From Flavobacterium sp. UGB4466 (GTDB lineage Bacteria > Bacteroidota > Bacteroidia > Flavobacteriales > Flavobacteriaceae): DNA of 48,613 bases. Numbering within the stretch: the first letter of the stretch is position 1; the number at the start of each line of letters is the position of its first letter. The notes beneath the pieces were generated by a model. The model saw only the letters and a list, made by a program, of their open reading frames with translations. It did no database searches and was not told the DNA's origin. This document shows, piece after piece, positions 33,788 to 43,035 of this stretch. The translations under genes were made by a program, and so were the position numbers. The stretch is taken from positions 1-48,613 of the forward strand of contig NZ_CAGKLC010000022.1 of NCBI RefSeq assembly GCF_903469665.1, written 5' to 3'.

Positions 33788-36106
33788 TTGAAAAAAACAC
33801 CTTATTTCTTTATCTTATTTTTTTTACTTACAATCTCTCAGATTGGTCTTTCGCAGGAAAAGAAACCTAAAGTCGTTTTAGTATTAAGTGGTGGTGGAGC
33901 AAAGGGAATTGCACATATTCCGCTTTTACAAAAACTGGATTCTCTACACATTGTGCCTGATCTTATTGTTGGAAATAGTATGGGAAGTATCATTGGCGGT
34001 TTATATGCCATGGGATATTCCGGCGATAGTATCGAAAAAATCACCAAGAATATTTATTGGGACAAACTCCTTGGCGGAGGTCAATCATTACAATCTGTAA
34101 GTGCAGAAGAAAAAAGAGAATTCCAAAGATACTTGGTCGGAATAGGGATTAAAGATGGAAAACTCAATAGTGTTGGTTCACTTTTAAATGATCAAAACCT
34201 AAGAGAATCCCTTTCTGAATTGACCTTTCCTGTATATAATGTCAGAGATTTTGATAGCCTCCCGATACCTTTTAGAGCTATGGCTACCGACTTAGTTGAA
34301 GGCAAGGAAGTTATTTTAAGCAAAGGCAGTTTAGCTTATGCCATGCGAGCCAGCATGTCTTTGCCTGCTATTTTCAAACCAGTGCCTTACGAAAAAACCA
34401 TATTAGTAGACGGAGGAGTATTAAATAATTTCCCGACAGATGTGGCCAAACAAATGGGTGCCGACATTATTATTGGCAGTGATGTTGGTGGAGGAATGCA
34501 GCCAATGGGGAAACTGAACAATATTATGATGATATTAATGCAGACGAGTATGTTTCCGAGTAATGTTAAAAACCCGGCAAATCGCGATCTGTGTACCATA
34601 TTAATCGATCACATGCCCAACCTGCGTTTCTCGACAGCTGACTTTGCAGCTAGTAACGAAATTTATAAAGACGGTAAAATAGCCGCAAATCAAAATCTTC
34701 CGGCTTTAATTGCTTTAGCAGAAAAGTTAAAAGGATTCCAGCAACGAACGCACAAATTGCCCTATATGCCCAAAGAATTTGTTCTTGACACCATAATTTA
34801 TAAAAAAATAAGTCCGGAAAATCTCCCTCTGGTAGTGGGAAGAGCAAATCTTAAACCCCATGTAAAATATACCTCCAAAGATTTAATTTCAGGCATCAAC
34901 AGAGCTATGGGTACGAATCTTTTTGATGAAATTGGATATAGCTATTTCATCAAAGATGGTGATAAACCCGGAGTTACATTATTTGGATCTGAGCGTGCTA
35001 AAAACCAGCTAAACACCTCCGTACACTACGACACTTATAGAGGTGTTGGTGTTATTTTTAACTACACCGCCAGAAACGTTCTTGCCGATGCTTCCCGTCT
35101 TTTGGTTACTGCCGATATAGCAGAACAACCAAAAGGCAGAATCAATTTTCAGAAAAATTTTGGAGGACGCAGAGAATGGTGGTGGGGAACGGAACTTTAC
35201 GGAGCTTTTCTAAAACAGGAAATTTATCTTAATGGCAAAGCCTCAGATAATATCCTTTACAATACATTTGAATTTAACAATGAAGTAAACAGAAATTTAA
35301 ATTCGCTGAAAAGCTATTTTGGTTTTGGTTTAAACTATCACTACACCTACTTCAAACCAAAATATGAACGGGAATACAATCCGAACGTAGTTTCACTAAA
35401 CAACTACAGCTCTAATAATATCGAATTCAACATGCATTATTCCTATAATGATATGGATAAAGTTTTCTTTGCTACAAACGGAACCATTATAAAATCAAAT
35501 ATAACGCGATCATTCCTTAGCGATATCAACGCCTCAATTTCCTCCCCAGATGTCATGCGTCTTTCCGGCTCAACAAATAATTACACAAAATTTGGTTTAA
35601 GCGTTGAAAAGAGGTTGCCCATAAAAAAGAAAATTACAGGAATCGTAGGATTTGATGCTTGTTTTATTTTTCAAGATCAACTCAAAGACAATCAAATTTC
35701 GTTTTTCGATTTTGGTTATGCAACAAGATATTTTCTCGGTGGTATTATCCCAAGTTCCGGCAGTAATCGCTTTTCATTCCCGGGTTTACATGAAGACGAA
35801 CTCAATGTTACACAATATATGGGGCTTAAACTCGCCTCGCAAATAAATATTACCGGAAAAATCTATCTGACCCCTCACATTAATATTGCCTCTGTAGGTT
35901 TTGACACTTTTGGTAATTTCATCGACCATGCCTTTAAACCAAAAGGAAATTGGGATCATAATTTCGAAACCAGCCTTGTGCTATCGGGAGGAGCTGCTAT
36001 TTCCTATCAGTCCATTTTAGGTCCAATTCACTTTGATACTTCATGGATCAATAATATCGACAAAGTCCGATTGTTTTTCAGTGTCGGATTATCACTTAAT
36101 CCATAA
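33788..36106 (+). CDS. Patatin-like phospholipase with outer-membrane barrel (type Vd-like)
   Basis: 772 aa. It starts at a TTG codon (33788), the only start that retains the full signal peptide (KKTPYFFILFFLLTISQIGLS). Patatin domain at about 28-320: oxyanion loop GGGAKG, nucleophile elbow GNSMG and Asp in DGGVLN, so Ser/Asp dyad intact. A POTRA-like segment follows, then a surface-antigen/Omp85-type beta barrel from about 400 to the end, as in the PlpD secretion type Vd. It should cut lipids at or beyond the outer membrane. Monocistronic. Confidence 0.9.
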   Translation: MKKTPYFFILFFLLTISQIGLSQEKKPKVVLVLSGGGAKGIAHIPLLQKLDSLHIVPDLIVGNSMGSIIGGLYAMGYSGDSIEKITKNIYWDKLLGGGQSLQSVSAEEKREFQRYLVGIGIKDGKLNSVGSLLNDQNLRESLSELTFPVYNVRDFDSLPIPFRAMATDLVEGKEVILSKGSLAYAMRASMSLPAIFKPVPYEKTILVDGGVLNNFPTDVAKQMGADIIIGSDVGGGMQPMGKLNNIMMILMQTSMFPSNVKNPANRDLCTILIDHMPNLRFSTADFAASNEIYKDGKIAANQNLPALIALAEKLKGFQQRTHKLPYMPKEFVLDTIIYKKISPENLPLVVGRANLKPHVKYTSKDLISGINRAMGTNLFDEIGYSYFIKDGDKPGVTLFGSERAKNQLNTSVHYDTYRGVGVIFNYTARNVLADASRLLVTADIAEQPKGRINFQKNFGGRREWWWGTELYGAFLKQEIYLNGKASDNILYNTFEFNNEVNRNLNSLKSYFGFGLNYHYTYFKPKYEREYNPNVVSLNNYSSNNIEFNMHYSYNDMDKVFFATNGTIIKSNITRSFLSDINASISSPDVMRLSGSTNNYTKFGLSVEKRLPIKKKITGIVGFDACFIFQDQLKDNQISFFDFGYATRYFLGGIIPSSGSNRFSFPGLHEDELNVTQYMGLKLASQINITGKIYLTPHINIASVGFDTFGNFIDHAFKPKGNWDHNFETSLVLSGGAAISYQSILGPIHFDTSWINNIDKVRLFFSVGLSLNP

Positions 36107-36132
36107 CACACCAATAATCTCAAATAGCTTTC

Positions 36133-36170
36133 AAATCCGACAGGTTTTTAAAAACCTGTCGGATTTTGTT
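36133..36170. terminator. Bidirectional terminator, CCGACAG type
   Basis: AAATCCGACAGGTTTTT (36133-36149) and AAAAACCTGTCGGATTT (36150-36166) form a perfect 34-base palindrome followed by a T-rich stretch. It lies between the patatin gene and the convergent 613-aa gene. It is a close variant of the ahcY terminator 2.5 kb upstream. Confidence 0.92.
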
Positions 36171-36184
36171 TTTAATACTACTTC

Positions 36185-38026
36185 TTATTCATAGACAAAA
36201 ATTCGCTCAACAAAATTGGCTTCTGGTTTTTCTGAACCCAGTCCGCCCTCAAAAAACATTTCGGTCCAGTTTTTTTGATTATCGATTTTAAGATACTCTA
36301 ATTTTGTATCCAACTTAATTTTACCATCCCCAAAAAAAGAATCGGAACTTGATTCTTCAATTCTTCTATTATCGGAGTTGTATTTTCTATAAATTACCAT
36401 TTCATTCAAATACACAGAATCCTCTTTATTATTCTTCAAATGTTCTTCTATAAGATTTCCTCTTTCATCGTACACCAATACATCCTCAGACTCCGTAATT
36501 TGTGCTTCTCCTCCCTGATAATCATAAGAAAAACTTGTTTTTATAATTTGATTTTTATCGTATTTATATTTCACCAAACTCCTTAAAGTATCATTCTCCG
36601 AAAAATAACTTTTCTCTTCTACTAATTTTTTATCCGGTCCGTAGCTGTAAATTGTTCTTCCGGTAATCTTTTCATCATCGTCGTAACCTATCGATTCTAT
36701 CTTTTGTTTTAAGCTATTATACTTGTTCTCCGGATAATCAGACTTTTTGGGAAATAATTTATCTTCGACAAACTCCCCATTAGAATTCTTTTTATAAGTG
36801 GTATAATTTTGCATTTTACCTTTTACATACTTGCCATTCTTTTTTGTTGCATAGTAAACGTTCTCGGTATATTCTTTAATGTTTCCGAATAGTTTTTCAT
36901 TCCAATCTGCAGATAATTGTGGGGCATTGTAATCTTCTGTCCTCATTTTTTTAGGCTCAGGCTCTTTCAGATTCGGAATCATCTCAAAAGACCTGTTTAT
37001 ACCATAAACAGGTTCATAAAGAATGAAATCATTTTTAATTGGAGCAATAGTCTGAATAAAGATGTACTTTCTTTTTTCATTTATTACCTCATCGATCGTA
37101 AATGTTTTTTTAAATTCTTCAAAACTCATCGTAGGGGTGGCTTTAAAAGCCTCAAAAACAGGTTTACTTATATTACCTCTTATATCACTAAGACCTGCTC
37201 TTTCATCATTGATTTTTTTATTTTTCTTCTTTAGATCTTCCATCTCCTTTTGACCGTAAGTAATCAATACATTGCCCAACTCATCATAATTCACCAAGCG
37301 CATATTAATTTCCTGATCACTATTCGGATCGACAGCCTCAATCAAAATCACATTGTTTATAACATCCACTAACTTGTACTCGTTATTATTCAGTTTAAAT
37401 GTGCTTCCTATATCTTTTTTAGAAAGCTTTACCTGGGAATAATCTGTAATGAATTTAATATTGTAAACTACACTTCCATTAATCTCAGAAAGTTCGTTAT
37501 TGTTTTTAAAATTTACAGCATTGTTTATCTGATCCTGCTTCCGCAGCGTAGTAAAATTTAAATTAATCTCTTTTCCGTTCTTGTATTTGTACAAAACCTC
37601 CATTCCAAAAGAAGTCCCACCAATATGCTGAATTTCAATCAACTCTTTTTTCGAATTAAACAGCTTACTTGTTACGGGGTGAAAGTCTACAATAGTAGTT
37701 TCATCATTTTCTTTAAAATAAGAAGGAAAACGAGAAGTAAACAACAGGTCGTATCCATATTCAGATTTCTCCAATTTCAACACTCCTCTTGAAATAATTG
37801 TATCTATAGAAGAGTTTATCACCTCCATCGATTGAATTGCTTTTTTTTGAATTTCATCCATTTTTCGATTTACTTTTTTAAACGGAAAGTCAGGAGTCTT
37901 AAAAATTTCTTTATTTATGTTATAAGTCATTTCATAAATCATGTCTTTCTCCTCTTTACTGGGTTGTTTTTTTTGAGAAAACACTGAAAGACTAAAGCTC
38001 AACAAAATCAATACAATTCTATTCAT
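36185..38026 (-). CDS. Secreted protein of unknown function with YD-like repeats
   Basis: 613 aa. N-terminal signal peptide (MNRIVLILLSFSLSVFSQ). I do not recognise the first 380 residues. From about 440 to the end there are degenerate tyrosine-rich repeats such as YSYGPDKKLVEEKSYF, YKYDKNQIIKTSFSYDYQGG and VYDERGNLIEEHLKN, resembling single YD/RHS units, often seen in surface proteins. It is Lys-rich. It is divergent from the WG-repeat gene (95-bp gap). Exported; function unknown. Confidence 0.75.
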   Translation of the reverse strand: MNRIVLILLSFSLSVFSQKKQPSKEEKDMIYEMTYNINKEIFKTPDFPFKKVNRKMDEIQKKAIQSMEVINSSIDTIISRGVLKLEKSEYGYDLLFTSRFPSYFKENDETTIVDFHPVTSKLFNSKKELIEIQHIGGTSFGMEVLYKYKNGKEINLNFTTLRKQDQINNAVNFKNNNELSEINGSVVYNIKFITDYSQVKLSKKDIGSTFKLNNNEYKLVDVINNVILIEAVDPNSDQEINMRLVNYDELGNVLITYGQKEMEDLKKKNKKINDERAGLSDIRGNISKPVFEAFKATPTMSFEEFKKTFTIDEVINEKRKYIFIQTIAPIKNDFILYEPVYGINRSFEMIPNLKEPEPKKMRTEDYNAPQLSADWNEKLFGNIKEYTENVYYATKKNGKYVKGKMQNYTTYKKNSNGEFVEDKLFPKKSDYPENKYNSLKQKIESIGYDDDEKITGRTIYSYGPDKKLVEEKSYFSENDTLRSLVKYKYDKNQIIKTSFSYDYQGGEAQITESEDVLVYDERGNLIEEHLKNNKEDSVYLNEMVIYRKYNSDNRRIEESSSDSFFGDGKIKLDTKLEYLKIDNQKNWTEMFFEGGLGSEKPEANFVERIFVYE

Positions 38027-38120
38027 CTATTTTTTCTCGAAAAGTACTGCTTTTCCTCTCAACTATCCAAGGTCTATTTTTAGAAAATGTTATTCTTATC
38101 TTTACTGGAAATTTGTCTTT

Positions 38121-39200
38121 ATGAAACGATTTCTTGTTTTTTGCCTATACTTTTTTACTAATTGTGTTATACTCGCACAAAAAAAAGACCTTTGGGTTTC
38201 ATTTTGGGATAAAGACACTACCCATATTGGATTTAAAGACGCAAACGGAACTATCAAAATACCACCAAAGTTTATGGGATTCACTACTGCCCGTAAATTT
38301 GACAAAATTATTGCCGTAACCGAAGAAACCGGTGAAAGCTGGAAGAGCTATTATCTGACCAAATCCGGTAAAATAGTGGGACGTGACAGTCTCTATATTT
38401 TTGACAATGGTCCTGATTGTGAAAATGAAGGTTACATCAGATTTACAGACCGAAAAACAGATAAAACCGGAATATTTAATAGTGAAGGCAAAATTGCAAT
38501 TCCTGCTGATCATAGTGCTTTATCAAAAGTTCAAAATGGAATGATTGTAGCCTTAAAAGGTGCCCTAAAAAAACAGGACGGTGAACATTTTTTCTGGAGT
38601 GGAGGAAAAAGATACCTGATAGACCATAACAACAAAATCTTAATTGAGGATTTCAAAGACAATACTGATCTTAACTTTTATTCTTTACAAAAATCAAAAG
38701 TCCCTAATAAAGAAGAAACAAGAGAGAATTTTGCCGGCGTTGGCGGTGCGTATTATTCTTTTATTAATTGCGATAAGGAATTTAAGTGGTGGTTAAAAAA
38801 CAATTTACTTTCTGATTTATCCAAAGAAAATTTAATGAAGAGCTCCTTTGATAAAATCACCTACTGGAAAGAACCAAATGGATGGAAAAGCGAATCAAAG
38901 ACAAAATTTATTGAAGAAAATTATGCTCTTTTAAAATCAAAACTTCAACAGCTTAAAGCTTCCGGAACGGATTATTTTATTTCGTCTGATGGGTTGAATC
39001 CCTTTATTTTTGAAACGAGCGAATATGGTGAGTACTTTAATAATTGTAATGAGCCTAAAGAATGGATCTATCCCGTTAAGAACATTATTATTAATTCAAG
39101 CGATACAGCCGATTTTAAACAGGATCATTTTGAATTTCTCCGAACCGAAAAGGGTTACAAACTGATAAGTGTTTCTGTTGCGAAAGAGGAGCTGAAATAA
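38121..39200 (+). CDS. Secreted WG-repeat-like protein
   Basis: 359 aa. Signal peptide MKRFLVFCLYFFTNCVILAQ. The region 25-170 contains motifs of the WG/KWG repeat type (IGFKDANGTIKIPPKFMGF, TGIFNSEGKIAIPADHSAL, YLIDHNNKILIEDF), which form beta propeller-like blades. The C-terminal half has no recognised domain. These proteins are common in Bacteroidota and their function is unclear. Confidence 0.75.
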   Translation: MKRFLVFCLYFFTNCVILAQKKDLWVSFWDKDTTHIGFKDANGTIKIPPKFMGFTTARKFDKIIAVTEETGESWKSYYLTKSGKIVGRDSLYIFDNGPDCENEGYIRFTDRKTDKTGIFNSEGKIAIPADHSALSKVQNGMIVALKGALKKQDGEHFFWSGGKRYLIDHNNKILIEDFKDNTDLNFYSLQKSKVPNKEETRENFAGVGGAYYSFINCDKEFKWWLKNNLLSDLSKENLMKSSFDKITYWKEPNGWKSESKTKFIEENYALLKSKLQQLKASGTDYFISSDGLNPFIFETSEYGEYFNNCNEPKEWIYPVKNIIINSSDTADFKQDHFEFLRTEKGYKLISVSVAKEELK

Positions 39201-39270
39201 CTTAAAATTTTCAAATCTAAAATAGCTGAAATACCTTTTTATTTTGCAGGTTAATTCTGAAATATATCAA

Positions 39271-39278
39271 TACATTTG
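39271..39278 (+). promoter_or_regulatory. -7 box upstream of the 279-aa secreted protein
   Basis: TACATTTG, 47 bases before the start; a TTTG at 39243-39246 is 24 bp upstream, a little longer than usual. Confidence 0.45.
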
Positions 39279-39325
39279 CCGCAGAATAAAACGAATAACC
39301 AAACCTAAAAAAATAAGATTTTAAA

Positions 39326-40165
39326 ATGAAAATACAATTACTTACTACTAGTTTGCTCCTACTTATTACAACAGTTTCTTTCTCTCAAAAAATATCCGTT
39401 AGTGAGATCAATGAAAAAAGATCTACATCAGATAATTCATTTAGCAACGAATGTGAAATTGAACTAAAAATATCCGGGGATGAAGTACGAAAATACAAGT
39501 TTGTAAAAATTAGTAAGATCACTAAAGCAATAGACGATCAAGGTATAGATTTATTAAATGAAGATGAAAAAAGTAATGATTATAGTAAAATAGATCAAAC
39601 AGCTAAAATTAAACTAGAAATTAAAATCCCTGCCAGAAAAGCTAAAACTATCAAGGAACTGAGCGGCGAAGTGAGTCTATATAACCCAAATCAGGCCAAT
39701 GGAAGTGAAATAAAAATTGCCAATTATCAAAACAAAACGAATGTCAATCTTTTACCTGGCAAATCCGGAATAGAGATTATTTACTTAACAAAAGAATCTT
39801 ATACAAAATATGTTCAGGAAAATAAGAACAAAAAAGAAGAAGAACTAAAAAAACTTCCTGAAGCTGCAAGGCTAATGGCTCAGGGACTTTTAGGTGCCTT
39901 CGATGGTCTTTTTAGCTCTGGCGACACTGATGATAATCAAGTGTACTTCTATGTAAATGGAGATAAATCTAAATTTGTCGATTTATATTTCGAAGATACA
40001 GCTGGAAAAAAAATAGAACGAAATGGAAGTATGAGCAGTAACAGTTTGTTTACTTATTATTTTGAAGAAAAACCAAACCCTAACTGGAAATTAGTCATTA
40101 ATATCGAAAGCGATAAATCCATAAAAAAGATCCCTTTTAAACTAGTTGATATTGAATTGCCGTAA
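39326..40165 (+). CDS. Secreted protein of unknown function
   Basis: 279 aa with signal peptide (MKIQLLTTSLLLLITTVSFSQ). The body is Lys/Glu/Ser-rich and beta-prone with a central KNKKEEELKKLPEAARLMAQ helix and a Gly/Asp-rich segment (FDGLFSSGDTDDNQ). I recognise no family. It has its own promoter box. Together with the two preceding genes it forms a run of exported proteins of unknown role. Confidence 0.7.
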   Translation: MKIQLLTTSLLLLITTVSFSQKISVSEINEKRSTSDNSFSNECEIELKISGDEVRKYKFVKISKITKAIDDQGIDLLNEDEKSNDYSKIDQTAKIKLEIKIPARKAKTIKELSGEVSLYNPNQANGSEIKIANYQNKTNVNLLPGKSGIEIIYLTKESYTKYVQENKNKKEEELKKLPEAARLMAQGLLGAFDGLFSSGDTDDNQVYFYVNGDKSKFVDLYFEDTAGKKIERNGSMSSNSLFTYYFEEKPNPNWKLVINIESDKSIKKIPFKLVDIELP

Positions 40166-40253
40166 TTTAAAAATACAATTAGTTTTTCTATACTATTCCG
40201 TAAATTCATCTTTTCACGTCAATACAAAGGTTAACTTTACAAAAAAACGAGAT

Positions 40254-40586
40254 ATGAAAAACTTTTTCTTTTTAGGCATTGCTATTCTCTTTGAAATCAT
40301 AGCTACTTCGGCCCTAAAAAAGTCTGAAGAATTTACAAAACTGATTCCAAGTATTGTAACCATAATTGGTTACTGTGGTGCATTTTATTTTTTAAGTTTT
40401 GCCATCAGAACCATTCCGGTCGGAATTGCTTATGCCATCTGGTCGGGAGTTGGGATTGTACTGATCACCATTATCGGTGCTGTTTTCTTCAAACAAATCC
40501 CTGATTTACCAGCGATAATTGGATTAACATTGATTATGGCAGGTGTTATTGTCATTAATGTTTTTTCTAAAACTACCGCGCATTAA
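40254..40586 (+). CDS. Small multidrug resistance (SMR) transporter
   Basis: 110 aa from the ATG at 40254; a longer frame begins upstream inside the previous gene and is not used. Four TM helices with the essential membrane Glu at position 14 (GIAILFEIIATSALK) and AYAIWSGVG with the Trp of EmrE. SMR proteins work as dual-topology dimers, exchanging protons for cationic drugs or guanidinium. Residues agree better with the EmrE/QacC group than with the guanidinium exporters, but I cannot assign the substrate. Confidence 0.92.
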   Translation: MKNFFFLGIAILFEIIATSALKKSEEFTKLIPSIVTIIGYCGAFYFLSFAIRTIPVGIAYAIWSGVGIVLITIIGAVFFKQIPDLPAIIGLTLIMAGVIVINVFSKTTAH

Positions 40587-40661
40587 GGTATTTTAAATCA
40601 ATCATTGATACTATCAAATGACATTATAAAAACACTCCTTACACTATAAATCAAAAATTTA

Positions 40662-41123
40662 ATGAATTTCAGAAAAGCAACAATTTCAGACTTAATGGAA
40701 ATGCAGCAATTGTATACCGAAACCATACAATCGGTCTGTAAAAACGATTACGATCCAAAGCAAATTGAAGTATGGATTTCGGGTGTACAAAATACCGAGC
40801 GTTGGCTAGACGTTATTCAAACACAATTTGTTTTGCTGGCCATCATTGAAACTAAAATAGTTGGTTTTGGAACTTTGAAGAACGGCAATTATATTGATTT
40901 CTTTTATATCCACAAAGACTATCAAAAACAGGGAATTGCCCATAAGCTTTTAAATGAATTGCTACTTGAAGCCCAAAAGCAACATCCAGAAACCATTACC
41001 TCCGACATTAGTATTACAGCCAGACCTTTTTTTGAAAAAAGCGGTTTTGTTGTAAAAGCCGAGCAGGTAAACATTCGATCCGGTGTTGAGCTGATTAATT
41101 ACAAAATGGAAAAAGAATTGTAA
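40662..41123 (+). CDS. GNAT-family N-acetyltransferase
   Basis: 153 aa. The acetyl-CoA loop is HKDYQKQGIAHKLLNELL (Q-x-x-G-I-A pattern), preceded by beta strands typical of GNAT (NYIDFFYIHKDY). Substrate unknown. It may be cotranscribed with the SMR gene 75 bp upstream. Confidence 0.88.
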   Translation: MNFRKATISDLMEMQQLYTETIQSVCKNDYDPKQIEVWISGVQNTERWLDVIQTQFVLLAIIETKIVGFGTLKNGNYIDFFYIHKDYQKQGIAHKLLNELLLEAQKQHPETITSDISITARPFFEKSGFVVKAEQVNIRSGVELINYKMEKEL

Positions 41124-41131
41124 CGGTAATT

Positions 41132-41228
41132 GTTTCAGGTTTCAAGTTTCAGGTTTCAGGTTTCAAGTTTCAGGTTTCAGGTTTCAGGTTTCAGGTTTGA
41201 GCAGAATGTGAAACTTGAAACTTGAAAC
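41132..41228 (+). repeat. TTTCAGG/TTTCAAG word array with inverted arm
   Basis: About nine tandem 7-mers TTTCAGG or TTTCAAG run from 41133 to 41199. After a 10-base spacer, GTGAAACTTGAAACTTGAAAC (41208-41228) is their reverse complement, so a long hairpin of variable register can form. It lies nine bases after the GNAT stop codon. Confidence 0.92.
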
Positions 41229-41313
41229 AAAGTCAACAAAAGTTACTTCCGCAAGTTTCGGATTTTATACCCGCAAAAACGTGTCGATATTTGCCTTATA
41301 AAATGAAACGAAG

Positions 41314-42159
41314 ATGAACACACAGGAAAACATTAATTATAATCGAATTGCTGAAGCGATTGATTATATCAAAGCCAATTTTAAAGCGCAGCCCAATCTT
41401 GATGAAGTTGCCGAAAAAGTGCATTTAAGTCCTTTTCACTTTCAACGTTTGTTTACCGAATGGGCAGGCACAAGTCCGAAGAAGTTTTTGCAATACATAA
41501 GTGTTGAACATGCCAAGAAAATACTTCAGGAAGACCACCAGGCTACTTTATTTGATGCTGCTTTTGACACCGGTCTTTCGGGAACCAGCCGTTTGCATGA
41601 CTTGTTTGTAAACATCGAAGGTATGACACCAGCCGAATATAAAAATGGAGGAAAGAACTTAGAAATTAACTTCAGTTTCGCCGAAAGTCCGTTTGGAAAT
41701 ATCATTGTAGCCTCAACACTTAAAGGAGTTTGTTTTATGGCTTTTGCCGAAAACGAAGGAATGGGTTTTGAGAATTTAAAACAGAAATTCCCCAACGCCA
41801 CATTCTGCAGAAAGCTGGATCTGATACAACAAAATGCATTGTTTATTTTTCAAAATGACTGGAGCAAATTATCCGAAATTAAACTGCACTTAAAAGGCAC
41901 CCATTTTCAATTGAAAGTTTGGGAAACTCTTTTAAAAATCCCAATGGGACAACTTTCTACTTATGGTTCAATCGCACAGCAAATTGAGAAGCCCAATGCT
42001 TCCCGTGCCGTTGGTACCGCTATCGGAAGCAACCCTGTCGCTTTTTTAATTCCTTGCCACCGTGTAATCCAATCCACAGGAACCTTCGGGGGATATATGT
42101 GGGGAAATACCCGTAAAACGGCCATTATTGGATGGGAAGGCGCACAGATAAATCCATAA
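41314..42159 (+). CDS. AraC-type regulator fused to O6-methylguanine-DNA methyltransferase (Ada-like)
   Basis: 281 aa. An AraC HTH pair (8-110: LDEVAEKVHLSPFHFQRLFTEW, and TPAEYKNGGK at the end) is joined to an MGMT domain with the methyl-accepting Cys248 in PCHRVIQ. This is Ada without its N-terminal metal-binding sensor domain. A protein with that missing domain is encoded 1 kb downstream. It repairs O6-methylguanine and probably regulates; without the sensor domain the signal must come from elsewhere or from Cys248. Confidence 0.93.
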   Translation: MNTQENINYNRIAEAIDYIKANFKAQPNLDEVAEKVHLSPFHFQRLFTEWAGTSPKKFLQYISVEHAKKILQEDHQATLFDAAFDTGLSGTSRLHDLFVNIEGMTPAEYKNGGKNLEINFSFAESPFGNIIVASTLKGVCFMAFAENEGMGFENLKQKFPNATFCRKLDLIQQNALFIFQNDWSKLSEIKLHLKGTHFQLKVWETLLKIPMGQLSTYGSIAQQIEKPNASRAVGTAIGSNPVAFLIPCHRVIQSTGTFGGYMWGNTRKTAIIGWEGAQINP

Positions 42160-42177
42160 ATACCTTATTATTTTTCC

Positions 42178-42284
42178 GCCACAAATTCACGAATCATTCT
42201 TTTACATTTAAAAAAAATCTATACTGTAGAATAAGTTTAATTCGTGAATTACTTCGTCCGGTCGCTATCGCTCGGGCCGTGGCA
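42178..42284 (+). repeat. Left half of nested inverted repeat around the dioxygenase gene
   Basis: Two arms: an outer one at 42178-42207, 28 of 30 positions complementary to 43142-43171, and an inner one at 42238-42284, 47 bp perfectly complementary to 43036-43082. The inner arm contains a GC-rich core (TCCGGTCGCTATCGCTCGGG). The half can also fold on itself (AATTCACGAAT with ATTCGTGAATT, GCCAC with GTGGC). Together the arms fill nearly the whole gap between the neighbouring genes. Confidence 0.95.
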
Positions 42285-42307
42285 AAAAACAACCTCAACT
42301 TAAAATC

Positions 42308-43024
42308 ATGATGCAAAACATATCCACAAAAATTGCTTCCCTTCATTGGGACAGCATCACCGAATCTATGCACGAAAACGGATTCGCCATTATTTCAAAT
42401 CTGTTAGATAACGAACAATGTGAAGCTCTAAAAGCCGATTATTCAAAGTCCGAATTATACCGAAAAACGGTCGTCATGGAACGCTATCGCTTTGGTCTGG
42501 GGGAGTACAAATACTTCACTTATCCCTTACCCGATCTGATTCAGAACATTCGTACTTCCATTTACCCTAAACTCGCTCCTATCGCAAACGCCTGGATGAA
42601 AGCACTTACTATTCAGACCGTTTTTCCGGATACGCATCAGGAATTACTGGAACAATGCCATGCCAATCATCAATTAAAGGCAACTGTTTTAATCTTAAAA
42701 TATGGTAAAAGCGGTTTCAATACACTGCATCAGGATTTGTACGGAGATGTTTATTTTCCAATTCAGATTGTTCTTTTCCTGAACGAACCCGATGAAGATT
42801 TTACAGGCGGGGAATTTGTACTGACACAGCAAACACCAAGAGCACAATCCAAAGCTATTGTACTGAAACCTAAAAAAGGAGACGTTTTAGTTTTTACCAC
42901 CAATTTCAGACCTGTGAAAGGTTCCAAAGGATACTATCGCGTAAACATGAAACATGGTGTAAGCGAGATTCATTCTGGCGAACGACATACGTTGGGAATT
43001 ATTTTTCATGATGCGCTATCGTGA
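42308..43024 (+). CDS. 2OG-Fe(II) oxygenase, PF09859 type
   Basis: 238 aa. Double-stranded beta helix dioxygenase with the iron motif His141-x-Asp143 (TLHQDLYG) and a distal His, probably His216 (MKHGVSEIHSGERHTLGIIF), with Arg226 for 2-oxoglutarate. It resembles the family Pfam labels as an oxygenase acting on damaged DNA, which fits the repair genes on both sides. The gene is enclosed by long inverted repeats and may be a cassette in the cluster. Substrate not proven. Confidence 0.88.
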   Translation: MMQNISTKIASLHWDSITESMHENGFAIISNLLDNEQCEALKADYSKSELYRKTVVMERYRFGLGEYKYFTYPLPDLIQNIRTSIYPKLAPIANAWMKALTIQTVFPDTHQELLEQCHANHQLKATVLILKYGKSGFNTLHQDLYGDVYFPIQIVLFLNEPDEDFTGGEFVLTQQTPRAQSKAIVLKPKKGDVLVFTTNFRPVKGSKGYYRVNMKHGVSEIHSGERHTLGIIFHDALS

Positions 43025-43035
43025 GTATTTTTTTC

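Noticed and set aside
40146..40253. N-terminal extension of the SMR protein
   Set aside because: It would overlap the preceding gene and shift the essential Glu away from position 14.
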